DNA of 64,000 bases from Latrodectus hesperus (lineage: Eukaryota; Arthropoda; Arachnida; Araneae; Theridiidae). Both the position numbers and the translations under genes were made by a program. Below the pieces are notes generated by a model. That model made no database searches. It saw only the letters and a program-made list of their open reading frames with translations, and was not told the origin of the DNA. Numbering within the stretch: the stretch's first letter is position 1; every line of letters starts with the position of its first letter. The stretch lies in contig CM075851.1 of the NCBI GenBank assembly GCA_037975125.1, positions 124,226,643 through 124,290,642 of the forward strand, written 5' to 3'. This document shows positions 1 through 9,694 of this stretch, in pieces.

Positions 1-622
1 TTGATTAACTACATAGGAATATATAAAGGTCACTTTCCAATATAATATATTTATAACAAATGTTATTTGTACAAAATTTTCTATACAAATTCAAGTTTTG
101 CAAGAAGCCACAAAAATGATAAAATGTATAAATAAAGAAGACTGAACTATTTCCTTTACATACTTTGGCAATATTATTTTCTTATTTTCTTTTCTAAGTT
201 TTGATTTCATAATCATTTGCAATCAGTAAATAGCTGATCCAACATGTAAAACGGCTGTAAAAAACACATACAGCATGTTAATGAATGAAATATCAATTTT
301 AAATTATTAAATGCTTAACTGATAAATAAGATTAAACTTAAATTGTATTCTTTTCCCTATAAAAATGATTAAATTATTCTCATGATGTATATCACAAAAT
401 TTTGCCTCTTTGATAACAAGTGGTGTTTTGAATAATTTCGACCTACATCTGGGCTTTAAATGTAATCGTTTTACGTTGTAAATTACAATAAAAAAACAAC
501 AAACACAAAATTATGTCTACTATTAAAATTAACTTCAACCTCTGTATTTTTATAAAAATACTCAAATAAAACTTACGACAAGAGAGATATCGTGCAGTTA
601 AAAAAAGTTAATAAATTTAGCA
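1..622. other. AT-rich flank, nothing recognised
   Basis: I find no open frame of note, no RNA gene and no repeat with a clear family here. If the retroelement that follows had a 5' LTR it should lie here, but I see no direct copy of any sequence downstream of the element. Confidence 0.5.
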
Positions 623-856
<234 letters not shown>

Positions 857-905
857 CTTATTTCAAATAGACGCTTTGAAAATAGAACTGTTGAATTAGA
901 CAAAC

Positions 906-1181
906 ATGGCATTTCTGATGAGAGCTAAGAAGGAGGATTTACGCTATTTGGCGGAAGAGCTTGGCGAATATCCGAATCCCACTATGAAAACTTTTGAACT
1001 TAAAAATCTGATCACAGGTAGTAAGGCTTATGATGAAGAGTTGGTAAGAGCTTTCCTCGAAGCTGTTATTAACGATAGGAAAGAAAAAGAGTTAAGGGAA
1101 GCTGAGGTTAGGGAGAAACAAATGGAGTTAGAAGCTATAGCTAGAGAGAGAGAGAAATGGAATTCGAACTTGAAAAATTAA
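906..1181 (+). pseudogene. Gag N-terminal segment, frameshifted
   Basis: The frame opens with ATG at 906 (MAFLMRAKKEDLRYLAEELG) and encodes about 80 residues of charged helical sequence, typical of the start of gag in this retroelement type. It runs off frame near 1150 and stops at 1181. The protein clearly continues in another frame from about 1157 with the same charged, coiled-coil-like character. The break coincides with a short GA run (about 1142-1154), so slippage that changed its length by one or two bases is the likely cause. A programmed frameshift is possible but I see no supporting stem or slippery heptamer. Confidence 0.7.
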
Positions 1182-2704
1182 GGATCGAAACTCAGAAAGA
1201 GAAAGATTTGTCCCCGTTTCCAGAAAATAAGTTTGCTCCATGCCACGAGTTAGTCAAATTGATGCCAAAGTTAGATCTAAAGACAGATGATATAGTGATT
1301 TATTTATCCCTCTTCGAAAGACAAGCAAAGAGAGTAGGAGTAGATTCCAGGGATTGGGTATCAAGTCTTTTAACTTTAATACCAACTGATATTGTCCAAC
1401 TTATCGCGAGAGAATCTGAAGAGAATTTTGAAGATTATGCTTACATAAAGAATATTTTATTAAAGAGATTCAAAATGAATCCAGAAAGTTTTCGTAAAAA
1501 GTTTATAATGCATCAAAAATCTCCTGATAAATCATGGAATGACTTTACTTTCGAGATTTCAAATTACTTTCAAAAATGGCTGGAAGGGTTAGGAATTAAT
1601 GATTTTGCAGGTTTGAGGTATTTAATGATCACAGATCAGATTAAAAAGAGAGTACCTGCCGAAGTCAGAGAACATTTTGTGGACGAATGGACCAAATTGA
1701 CATCCCCTTCCCAATTAGCCGAAAAGCTGGACGCATATGAAAGTGTCCGAGCTGATAGAAAAAAGGTTGTGTCTGTTTCCAAAGAAAAATTTGAGAGATA
1801 TCAACATCTCAGTCCTCACATAGATAAAAGGAGTAAGCTACATACGGATCATTTTAACAGCTGGAAGTCTCAAAAGTATAATGGAAGATCAGATGCGCAG
1901 CGTCCCAGCTATAAGCCAACTTGTTACTCGTGTGGTGTAGAAGGTCATACATCCCGCTTTTGTTTTAACAGGAATTCTCCGAAGAGAAACCGTAGTCAGA
2001 CAGTTCAAATTAACACTGTCAGGGCTACACATTCAAACAATATTTCTGAGCCAACTATTTTTACAGCTAAAATAACTACACCGATGTCCTTATCGGTTGA
2101 AACGAAAAGAAATGTGGACGAGCTTAAAATCCTAAATATTAGATGTGGTGAAAAACTTTTGAGAGGTATTTTAGATTCAGGTACCCAAATATCAGTAGTA
2201 CGAAGGGATCTAGTTGAACACATCTATTCTGAGGGTGAGGGGAGAATTGAAATTGAATCGGCGTTCGGAGAAAAAGAAGTAACACCCTTAAGAATCTTTA
2301 ACATGAAGTTAGATGATGGACTTCATGGATCAGTGCCAAAAACATGCGCTGTTTCTAATAAGCTCGTTAATGAATTCTTGATCAGTACGACAGCATACAC
2401 GGCTTTAAAAGAAAACATTCAGATTTATAGCGTATCAGAAGACAAACTAAATAAAAATGTGATTGAAGAACTAAGGGAAAATGGTGGAAGTGTCATAAAT
2501 GAAGGAAACCTAATTGAAGGTAATGAGGATATTATAGCTACTTTGGCTGTATCACAGGGCAATGTTCAGGAATCAGATGCCCGAGATTTGAAGAAAGAGT
2601 TCATTGAGCTTCAAAGAACTGATGAATCTTTATCTTCTGTTTGGGATTTAGCCCAGAAGAATCTGCCTTCGTATGAATTAAACGGTGAGCTCCTGATCCA
2701 CTAG
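1157..2704 (+). CDS. Gag-protease polyprotein of a retroelement
   Basis: This 515-residue frame encodes the rest of gag and a protease. Residues 1-15 continue the charged helix of the preceding segment; about 30-200 form the helical gag body; residues 256-269 are a C-x2-C-x4-H-x4-C zinc knuckle (CYSCGVEGHTSRFC), which binds RNA in this family. Residues about 336-349 (LRGILDSGTQISVV) match a retropepsin active site, with the catalytic Asp near residue 340. The tail (about 460-515) resembles the stretch that leads into the integrase zinc finger. The TAG at 2702-2704 interrupts a frame that then stays open to 4279, and the context suggests a mutated lysine or similar codon. The ATG at 1157 is only where the frame opens; the native start is at 906 in another frame. 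Probably inactive: no RT, RNase H or LTRs. Confidence 0.7.
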   Translation: MEFELEKLRIETQKEKDLSPFPENKFAPCHELVKLMPKLDLKTDDIVIYLSLFERQAKRVGVDSRDWVSSLLTLIPTDIVQLIARESEENFEDYAYIKNILLKRFKMNPESFRKKFIMHQKSPDKSWNDFTFEISNYFQKWLEGLGINDFAGLRYLMITDQIKKRVPAEVREHFVDEWTKLTSPSQLAEKLDAYESVRADRKKVVSVSKEKFERYQHLSPHIDKRSKLHTDHFNSWKSQKYNGRSDAQRPSYKPTCYSCGVEGHTSRFCFNRNSPKRNRSQTVQINTVRATHSNNISEPTIFTAKITTPMSLSVETKRNVDELKILNIRCGEKLLRGILDSGTQISVVRRDLVEHIYSEGEGRIEIESAFGEKEVTPLRIFNMKLDDGLHGSVPKTCAVSNKLVNEFLISTTAYTALKENIQIYSVSEDKLNKNVIEELRENGGSVINEGNLIEGNEDIIATLAVSQGNVQESDARDLKKEFIELQRTDESLSSVWDLAQKNLPSYELNGELLIH

Positions 2705-2865
2705 GAGAGTATATGTAGCAAGATTGTTAAGCAGGTTGTCTCTCCTCGCTGTAAAAGGAATGAAGTAATTAAGATAGCTCATGATATTCCGTTGGTTGGT
2801 CACCTAGACGAACAGAAAATAATACAAAGAATCAAATATTCCTCTTTCTGGCATTCTTCTTATGA
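2705..2865 (+). pseudogene. Truncated integrase H2C2 zinc finger
   Basis: Directly after the TAG the same frame reads through a segment typical of retroelement integrase N termini. It has a basic stretch, then His at 2780 and His at 2801 separated by six residues, then IKYSSFW at 2831-2851, which matches the usual RIKYSFFW-type motif. The paired cysteines that should complete the zinc site are absent: the sequence changes into CLOCK-derived protein between about 2852 and 2880. The domain is therefore cut through its metal site and cannot fold normally. Confidence 0.65.
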
Positions 2866-4279
2866 AGGAAATAATCCATCAGGCTTTGATTGTGATAGCA
2901 ATAGCTGCAGTAGCATTTGTTCCATACCAACTGGTGGAATGGAAATTAGATCTTATTTCATTGCTGTAGGTCGCCTACAAACCCCTCATTTTCTACGAGT
3001 TGTTAATTTGTCTGATGATGTGAAAAATGAATTCACTTCCAGACATAGTCTCGAGTGGAAGTTTTTGTTTTTTGACCACAAAATACCACCAATTATTGGC
3101 TATTTACAATTTGAAGTCCTGAGTACATCTGGCTATGACTATAATCACGTTGATGATTTGGATAAAGTTTCTTCTTCCCATGAACTTTTGATGCAAACTG
3201 GTGAAGGTACTTCATGCTTTTATCGCTTCTTGACTAAAGAGCAGCAGTGGATATGTCTTCAGACACATTATTATACTTCTTATGATCAATGGAATTCTAA
3301 TTCAGAGTTCATTGTGTGCACACAAACAGTTGTAAGCACTGAAGAGTTTCTAAAGAGTTTACAAGAAATACCCAAGAGGAATGCTAAGAATTCTAGCCCC
3401 ATGACCGTACCCCAAACTACAGCTGCACCTACCCAAAGTGCCTGTCTATCACTTTCACCATCAGCTAGTTCTCTTGGAAGTTTATCCTCTGAGCGTTCTA
3501 AACAGTGCTTCACTAAAGGTAAAAGAAATAAAGAGATGGTTTCACCAGTGACTAGAGCAGCTCATACCATATTTTCCAACAATTTTGTGCAGCCCCAGCA
3601 ACCCATGATCACTCCTCATCAGAGTGTCAATGATATGAACATGAATGCATTTATTTCATCCTCTGATCCTGCCATATCTTCTCAGGAGACTGGTGAAGCA
3701 TCTAATCAAGTCTCACCTGATGGCGAATCACTTGTTCCTTCATCCCCATCTTTTTTGGTCAATCCAGATGTTTCTGCAGCAGATTTTCGAAATTATAGGT
3801 TAAATCAAGTGCAAGTTCATGAATACTTACGTAGTCGACATCAACTGTTACAGCAGCAAATAAGAATGCAACAAGAAGAGCTTCGTAAAATTTCTGAACA
3901 ACTTATGATGATTCAATACGGCAATCAACTTCCACCAAGACGACCTGACATTTCTGCTTGTCAAGTTTCTGGAATACCAACATTGCCTGTTTATGTAAAC
4001 TCTTATTCACCTGGTCAACCTGTGCAACAGGTTACTATATCTACTAAGAGCCATGTTATTAAAAGCTTAGACGGCTATACAAGGACTACTCAAACATTTG
4101 CTGGCTCGTCTAGGACTTATATGAATTTTGAACCTAATATGTGTGGTAATGTTACCTCATTCACAATGCCTCTTCTTCCTGGTGAACAAAACAATGAAAC
4201 ACTTTCTCAAAGTTATTCACTGAGTCATCCAATGCCTCCTAAATATATGAGAAATGAACTCAATTTAAGTGAAATGTAA
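2792..4279 (+). CDS. Clock: Intronless CLOCK C-terminal half fused to retroelement
   Basis: CLOCK is the bHLH-PAS transcription factor that pairs with CYCLE/BMAL1 in the circadian loop. Numbering from 2792 (a TTG; the open frame really begins at 2705), residues about 29-495 are CLOCK-like. About 75-185 form PAS-B, including [44 protein letters not shown] and EFIVCT. About 190-330 are a Ser/Thr/Pro-rich linker. About 335-376 are a Q-rich coiled coil ([16 protein letters not shown]) equivalent to the mammalian exon-19 region. The frame ends at TAA 4277. The bHLH and PAS-A domains are missing, and no intron or splice site breaks 1.4 kb. Normally invariant PAS-B positions are changed, for example WIWLQ is WICLQ and GQQW is EQQW, which suggests a decayed or divergent copy. 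Most likely a retrocopy joined to the element. It could instead be a large terminal exon of a CLOCK gene with the element inserted upstream. Confidence 0.75.
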   Translation: MVGHLDEQKIIQRIKYSSFWHSSYEGNNPSGFDCDSNSCSSICSIPTGGMEIRSYFIAVGRLQTPHFLRVVNLSDDVKNEFTSRHSLEWKFLFFDHKIPPIIGYLQFEVLSTSGYDYNHVDDLDKVSSSHELLMQTGEGTSCFYRFLTKEQQWICLQTHYYTSYDQWNSNSEFIVCTQTVVSTEEFLKSLQEIPKRNAKNSSPMTVPQTTAAPTQSACLSLSPSASSLGSLSSERSKQCFTKGKRNKEMVSPVTRAAHTIFSNNFVQPQQPMITPHQSVNDMNMNAFISSSDPAISSQETGEASNQVSPDGESLVPSSPSFLVNPDVSAADFRNYRLNQVQVHEYLRSRHQLLQQQIRMQQEELRKISEQLMMIQYGNQLPPRRPDISACQVSGIPTLPVYVNSYSPGQPVQQVTISTKSHVIKSLDGYTRTTQTFAGSSRTYMNFEPNMCGNVTSFTMPLLPGEQNNETLSQSYSLSHPMPPKYMRNELNLSEM

Positions 4280-4680
4280 GGCAAAATGTGATGTCATCTG
4301 TTTCAATTCTAGTCTGGCTTTTGCCTATAAACTATTTTAAACAAACTTCTTAAATGGTTCCTTTATTGTTACCATTGACTCTATCTCACAAAACATATAT
4401 TTATTCATCCTATTTGGATGGAACACTTCAATCATTTTCTAATGATTTCATGATATATCATCCTCATATGATACTTAGTAAAATAGAAGCCATTTCATGA
4501 ATTCTAAAATTTTAAGTCTTGCATCTGGATTCCTAATTTTATGCATGTGTTGTATTATAAAAAGTTAAAGATATTATCTTTTCTTTTATTTCAGTATATT
4601 CAGTTGTATTTGTATGTCATAATGTATGTAAATAATTTGTTTATTGCTCATATATTGTTGTATTATTTTTGTTTCTTTGG
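4280..4680 (+). other. Probable 3' untranslated tail of the CLOCK copy
   Basis: AT-rich sequence follows the CLOCK stop without a recognisable feature. By position it would hold the 3' UTR copied with the coding part. I see no poly(A) tract at its end, which a simple LINE-mediated retrocopy usually leaves, so the right border of the CLOCK-derived sequence is unknown. Confidence 0.3.
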
Positions 4681-4985
4681 GGAGTTATGCAAATTCGAGC
4701 TCGTACCTATACTATCACGCCACCTTTAGTTTTGGTGGTTGTGTTTTTTTTGTTTTGTTTTTTCTCTTGTTCTTTCAGGAGCAGCAGCATTGTCCCTTGG
4801 CGACGAATGTGCTTCCTTTGGGGGGACGTGTGAAAGTCGGAAGATTCTTGAGACGACATCCAGGTCATTACTTCCTCTACCCCACCACCCTTTACGATCC
4901 GGGGAGGAGAAGGGTGACACAGAGGCGAAGGAGTTTTCCAATGTCTTTATCTTGTTGTAATGTTATCAATAGTTTATGAAGTTTT
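4681..4985. other. GC-richer segment with acceptor-like pyrimidine tract
   Basis: From about 4680 base composition rises sharply against the surroundings. A T-rich pyrimidine tract ending TTCTTTCAG (4771-4779) resembles a splice acceptor and is followed by about 180 bases open in two plus frames. None of the translations contains a domain I know. It could be an LTR fragment or leader of the upstream retroelement, or an exon of an unknown gene. A frame from TTG at 4739 looks like a signal peptide, but only because the pyrimidine tract encodes Phe, Leu and Val; I do not call a secreted peptide. Confidence 0.3.
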
Positions 4986-5376
4986 CTTAACAAGTAGTTA
5001 AATAATATTTCAACATAAAATAAATATATCATTCTTGCATGATTTAAAACAAATGTATCCTGATAAAAACAACAATAATAAATCCATACTGAGCTTATAT
5101 TTTTCTTGGATCACAGACACAACATTGAATATTTCGCCACTTCACATTGATGGCTGACGCTGACACAAGCACTTCACATTATCTGACGTCATACTGTCAC
5201 GCGGTATATACAATAAATAGTGAAAAATAGATTTCTTTCTGAAAAATTGTTTTTTAAGGGTTTAAAAAGTAAGAAATTATCTGAAAATTAAGTAACATCA
5301 CAAAAAAACTGTTATTTGGAAAAAATTGTCTTTGCCGATAAAATAAAAAATAGCGCTAAAACTAATTGTCTTAATT

Positions 5377-5575
5377 TTGCTGGCCAACGCCTTCAGGGCC
5401 AATAATGGCCAGAATCTGTTGGCCCACTGACAATCATCCAGCACTGGCCCGGGTTATTTTAGCCAGCACTCCTCCGTAGCCATAATGGCCGGACCTGGGC
5501 CATCATACAACCATGAGCGGCTTGCCGTGGCCAACAGAAAACCGGCTTGCCGGCAGTTTGTGTTTGCTGGGTAGT
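5377..5575. repeat. GC-rich non-autonomous repeat with TGTTTGCTGGG terminus
   Basis: A GC-rich island in AT-rich DNA, dense in GGCC and CCGG words and short inverted repeats (for example CCGGCTTGCCGG near 5540). It ends TGTGTTTGCTGGGTAG at about 5575. The island near 23500-23790 ends with the same TGTGTTTGCTGGG, so both probably belong to one family of non-autonomous elements. I see no coding frame and cannot name the superfamily. Confidence 0.5.
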
Positions 5576-8330
5576 TTTTGTAAATGTTTCTGGCAAATAT
5601 TAATTACAATTATAGTTTTTTCATCTAAAATAAGTATAAGTGTAAAATAAGAGTATAATTATAAATAAAAATCACTCTATTGAAAAATTAATTTTCTAAA
5701 TAAATAATGCAAGATATTTTAAACATGGAATAGCTTAATTCAAATTTATAGTTTTTATAAATTATGATTTATAAAAACAAACAGATAGTATAGATAATTT
5801 AAAATATAAATAACAAATAAATTCCATAGGTAATGTAGAAAATTCAAGGTAAAAATAACATATAAGTACAATGTTTATTACTAACGTATAGTATAATTTA
5901 TGTTAGAAAAATCAAATATCAGAAAACTTATTTTTATATAAAGTATATTGCATCCAATATGATTGTTACCTTATATATTAATAGTAAAGCATAATATATA
6001 AGTCAGCAATCATATTATAATGTAACAAGGAAAAAACTTAATGTACCTAAAATTTAGAATAAGTCATTAATACTTCGGAATTAAGATTTTTTGGCATACA
6101 TGCAATATACATGTGCACACCTAATATACAATTCTCCAGTTACAGAAGTAGTTTAAATAAAAAAGTTAATGTTACATGTGCAAATAAAGCGTAAAAAAGC
6201 AGCTGTTATTACACAAAAGTAGATTAATTCTATGACTGTCAATCTGAACACTTTTAATTTATTTTTTAAAACATAATCTTTTTTAAAACATAATCTAAGC
6301 TCTCCAAAGGTAAGGCAGGACAAAATCAAATGTTAGACAACATTTGATTTGTATATATTGCAAAAGTACTTCTTTGAACATTCAATTTAAATTAACGAAA
6401 CAGATAGTTTGTTAATTTACCATGTCCAAATGAAAAATGAGAAATTTTAAAATTATTTGAAAGAAAAGACTTGGAACGGTGTATCTGGTAAACAAAGTAA
6501 AGGAAATTTTTAGTCACATCAGCATTATGAGAATTACAAGATATTCCTAGTTTCACTTATCTAAATATGCCTCATTATCAAAGGATTTCCAAGATCTCTT
6601 TGAAATACTAATACTGAAATGAATGGGTAAATTTAAGACATGTTTAGCTAATGAATCAGTATTTTCATAGAATTTATGATTTAGATGAACTAAAGCAAAG
6701 CAATCTAAAATCCTCTGATTCCAACTGAAAGTTAGTAGGATTTTAACTATTTACTTATCCCTGCTGTTAATACTTTTCAAAAGTTTAAGAGAGAACTGAT
6801 TTTCCATGAAACATATCTAAGCAAACTGAAAGAAAACATGATTTCCATGTTTTGTTTTGTTGCCTTTGGTAATACAGTTGATTAGTATTACCAATAGCAA
6901 CAAATAAAAAAATAAAGCATTGATTTGCACGAAAAATTTAAATTTTTAACAAATTTGGATATATATTATGAGTAACTTTATCATTAAAATACTAAAAACT
7001 CAAATTGATACAATAAATTCTAAAATAAATATTTAAATTTATATATACACTAAAATTTCTCTTAATATATAATTTTTAAGATTTATGACTTTTTTACTTA
7101 TTCGAAAATAATACTGAAAGCAATTTAAATAGTAACATTTCAAAAGAAGTAAAACAAGTTGATAACATTTAATGCCTTAATTAGCATCCATTATTTCCGT
7201 TATGAAAATTTTAAAAATTGTGTAACTTCTGATAAATAAACTTAAATTAATTTTTAGGAAAATGTATTATGGAAAATATGAATTCTAAACTATTTAAAAT
7301 TATAAATCAATCTGTTTTATCGAAATACTATGTTTGGTATTCGAAAGAGATTTTGATTCGCAATTTATATATTTTGGGAACAAAAAAAATTCCACGTTTT
7401 TCATACATTTTTATTTTTATAATTCGTTTTTTCTTTCTTCATATTTTGTTATCTTTCATTTTGTTTTAAATTTTCATTTATTTAATTGTATACATACAAC
7501 TTCATATTTTACATTGACTTCTACAGAACTATACGTTTGTGCTCTCTAAATTACATAAAGGACTCAGCATTCGATTAATGTCTAAGTGACATAATTTAAT
7601 GCAATCTAAAATATTTTATTTAAATTTTCTTCCGGAAATCAAGCAATGATTGACTTTTAACGAAGACAATACGAAGTTACTTTCTAGTTTTTTTCAGTTG
7701 TTTTCATTTCAGGTCTACATTGTAAAACAAATTAATTCTTTATCTATATTTCTTACTCAGTTTCCATTCATTTTGGAGATCTCCAATTATCTTTCAAACC
7801 GATATTTATTTTCTTTAAATCATTTCTTTCAGTATATCAAATAACTTATTGTATAATATGCTTTCAACTTTTTAAAAATTTAACAGAAAGATTTAGTAAA
7901 GATTAGAAAGTAAGTATGTTTCATCATTGAAATACTTTAATTTACTTTAAATATTTCATTGCATAAAATAATACCTGTTTATTTAATTTAAATAAATATC
8001 TAACTTTAAAAAAAAACTTTTCGAAAAAGCAATACGATGAATCAAGAAATTTAATCAACTATGCTATTTTAGATTAGATTTTCTTAAGAAACAAATGTGT
8101 GTGTGTGCACACATGTGTGAGTACTCATTTATTAAGTATTGAATGGAATTTACTTATACATTTTTAAGAGATTAATGTGGCATTTTAATGCAAAATGTGT
8201 TTTAAACACGCATTGCTTAAAAATATATATTTAAGTCCCAATATTTTTTTATAAATTTTTCTATTCTTAAAAGTAAATATAATTTTTAAAAGAAATTAAA
8301 ATTTTAAGTTCAATAAAAAACGTATTGGAA
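5576..8330. other. AT-rich intergenic stretch, no gene seen
   Basis: About 2.7 kb of AT-rich sequence. The few short open frames (for example around 7269-7549) are rich in Phe, Ile and Leu from T runs and show no domain. A small GT/CA run lies at about 8095-8120. Nothing else is supported. Confidence 0.6.
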
Positions 8331-8334
8331 AAAT

Positions 8335-9672
8335 TATCTATTTTAAATGCATCAGTAAATAGCAATACGTGATTGGGCCAGTCAGAAGTACTATGCAAAT
8401 CAAAGATGTCATTAATAATATTTGTAGGAAGATTTTAGTCTGGAAAGAATATTTTCTAAGTAAGATGTTTAAATGAATATTATCAAAGGCAGGATTAGGA
8501 GGAACTCTTTAAATATCAGATTCTTGAATAGAATAAATGTATTTAGATATACCTACATTTGTTATAGTTTATCACAGTGAATCCTGGAAATGGTTAAAAG
8601 AAGTTGATGAAGTTTTGCAGAAATTCGTTTGTACTGTATCCACAGAGTCTGATTACGTGAATGTTTCGCTTTTCTCCCAAGTTTCATCTTTTGACCCAAA
8701 ATATAACAACATTCCAATGTCCACCACGGAGTACATGACTCTAACGGAAAGTTTTGTTTTCTCCTGAATTTATCAAGATAATTTTTTTCATAAAATTTAG
8801 AACTGATCTACAGACACTAGTCCGTTAATAGCAATTTGAGTGTTAATTGAATTGAAGGAGCCAGTCCATAAAATTCTATCGCGGGAAGTACTTTTCGAAC
8901 AGTCGTTATTGTAGATTTTAACATTTGTTTGAACAGGGACATAGTCACTACCATAACTATCAAAAATGACTGAGAAAGTACAAAAAGGAAAAATATCAGG
9001 AGTACAAAGTTATAATCGATAACGGATGGTCTATGGTGGAGTCCGAAATGAGTAGGCTGAAAGGTAGTTAAAAGACAAATGTTGCTATCTAGTATCCAAT
9101 CGAGAGCTTCTGAAGATTCGGGAGAGTTTGAATAACTACCAAGCGCCGAACTTCGTATATTAAAGTCTCCAATTATTATGAAAATCAGATGAATATTTGA
9201 TAAGATTCTATGGAACAAAGAACTTAAATTTACCTTGTGGGACGTGTACATTTACTAATGTAAGAGATGATTTTAATATTGTAATTTTTATAGCTAATAT
9301 TTCTGTATCGTTATCTTCTGAGCGGGATATGTTTAAAACTTGCACAGGTAGAGATTTATCAACATCAGAAAGAAGACCTCCACCAATGCCATCTTGCCTA
9401 ACTAATCTAATCATTGTTTTATTACAAATTTGAAATAAGTTGGATTTTTTAAGAAATGCATCTTGAATTGCTAGGACATCGGAAGATTGAAAGTACGGAA
9501 GTTTTACATACGGGCGCTTGGATAGAATGCTTCTTGCATTCCAAAAAATTAAATTGAATATTAAATAAAACAAAAAGCCTGAACAGTTATTAAAAATCAA
9601 AAAAATGCGCTCATAGTAAAAGATTTTTTTAAAAAAAATATGAATGCTTTTTACACCTTCTTCCTGCCTCAA
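8335..9672 (-). pseudogene. LINE ORF2 relic: endonuclease, linker, RNase H start
   Basis: The first part encodes an apurinic-type endonuclease: FWNARSILSKRP near 9535, then LAIQDAFL where the family has QET-W-L (the acidic position is changed to Asp), VNVHVPQG near 9250, and after a frameshift IIGDFN (GDFN at 9159-9170), PTHF and SVIDY. In the alternative frame near 8940 the SDH motif reads SDY, so the catalytic His is lost. Then comes a basic linker with CTPWWTLEC (about 8720) and KRISAK, as in LINEs between endonuclease and RT. Next, near 8500, RVPPNPAFDNIHLN and the RNase H motif FTDA. No RT motif (FADD/YADD) is present. Confidence 0.65.
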
Positions 9673-9694
9673 TTATTTCTTCAATGTTAGGTTC

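Larger units (their letters stand above)
857..2865 (+). mobile_element. LTR-type retroelement remnant: gag, protease, broken H2C2
   Basis: In order the segment carries a gag-like region, a CCHC zinc knuckle (1922-1963), a retropepsin motif with Asp-Ser-Gly (2174-2182) and the two histidines of an integrase H2C2 zinc finger (2780-2782 and 2801-2803). No reverse transcriptase or RNase H is present, and I see no LTR at either end. The 5' end abuts a GA/TA microsatellite; the 3' end breaks inside the H2C2 domain, where CLOCK-derived sequence begins. Gag resembles elements I associate with spiders. Protease followed directly by H2C2 means either an internal deletion of RT/RNase H or a family with integrase before RT, as in Gmr1-like elements. 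The boundaries are my estimates. Confidence 0.75.

Noticed and set aside
2005..2223. Minus-strand frame inside gag-protease, and another at 3286-3513 inside CLOCK
   Set aside because: Both lie opposite well-supported plus-strand coding sequence and have no recognisable content.
4739..4960. Small secreted Cys-containing peptide with a signal-like start
   Set aside because: The start would be TTG, the hydrophobic part comes from a T-rich pyrimidine tract, and the rest has few cysteines and no known pattern. An acceptor-like signal or LTR explains the sequence better.
8537..8767. Plus-strand frame of 76 codons that looks protein-like
   Set aside because: The minus strand encodes the LINE endonuclease-RT linker (CTPWW, KRISAK) here, so the plus frame is its shadow.
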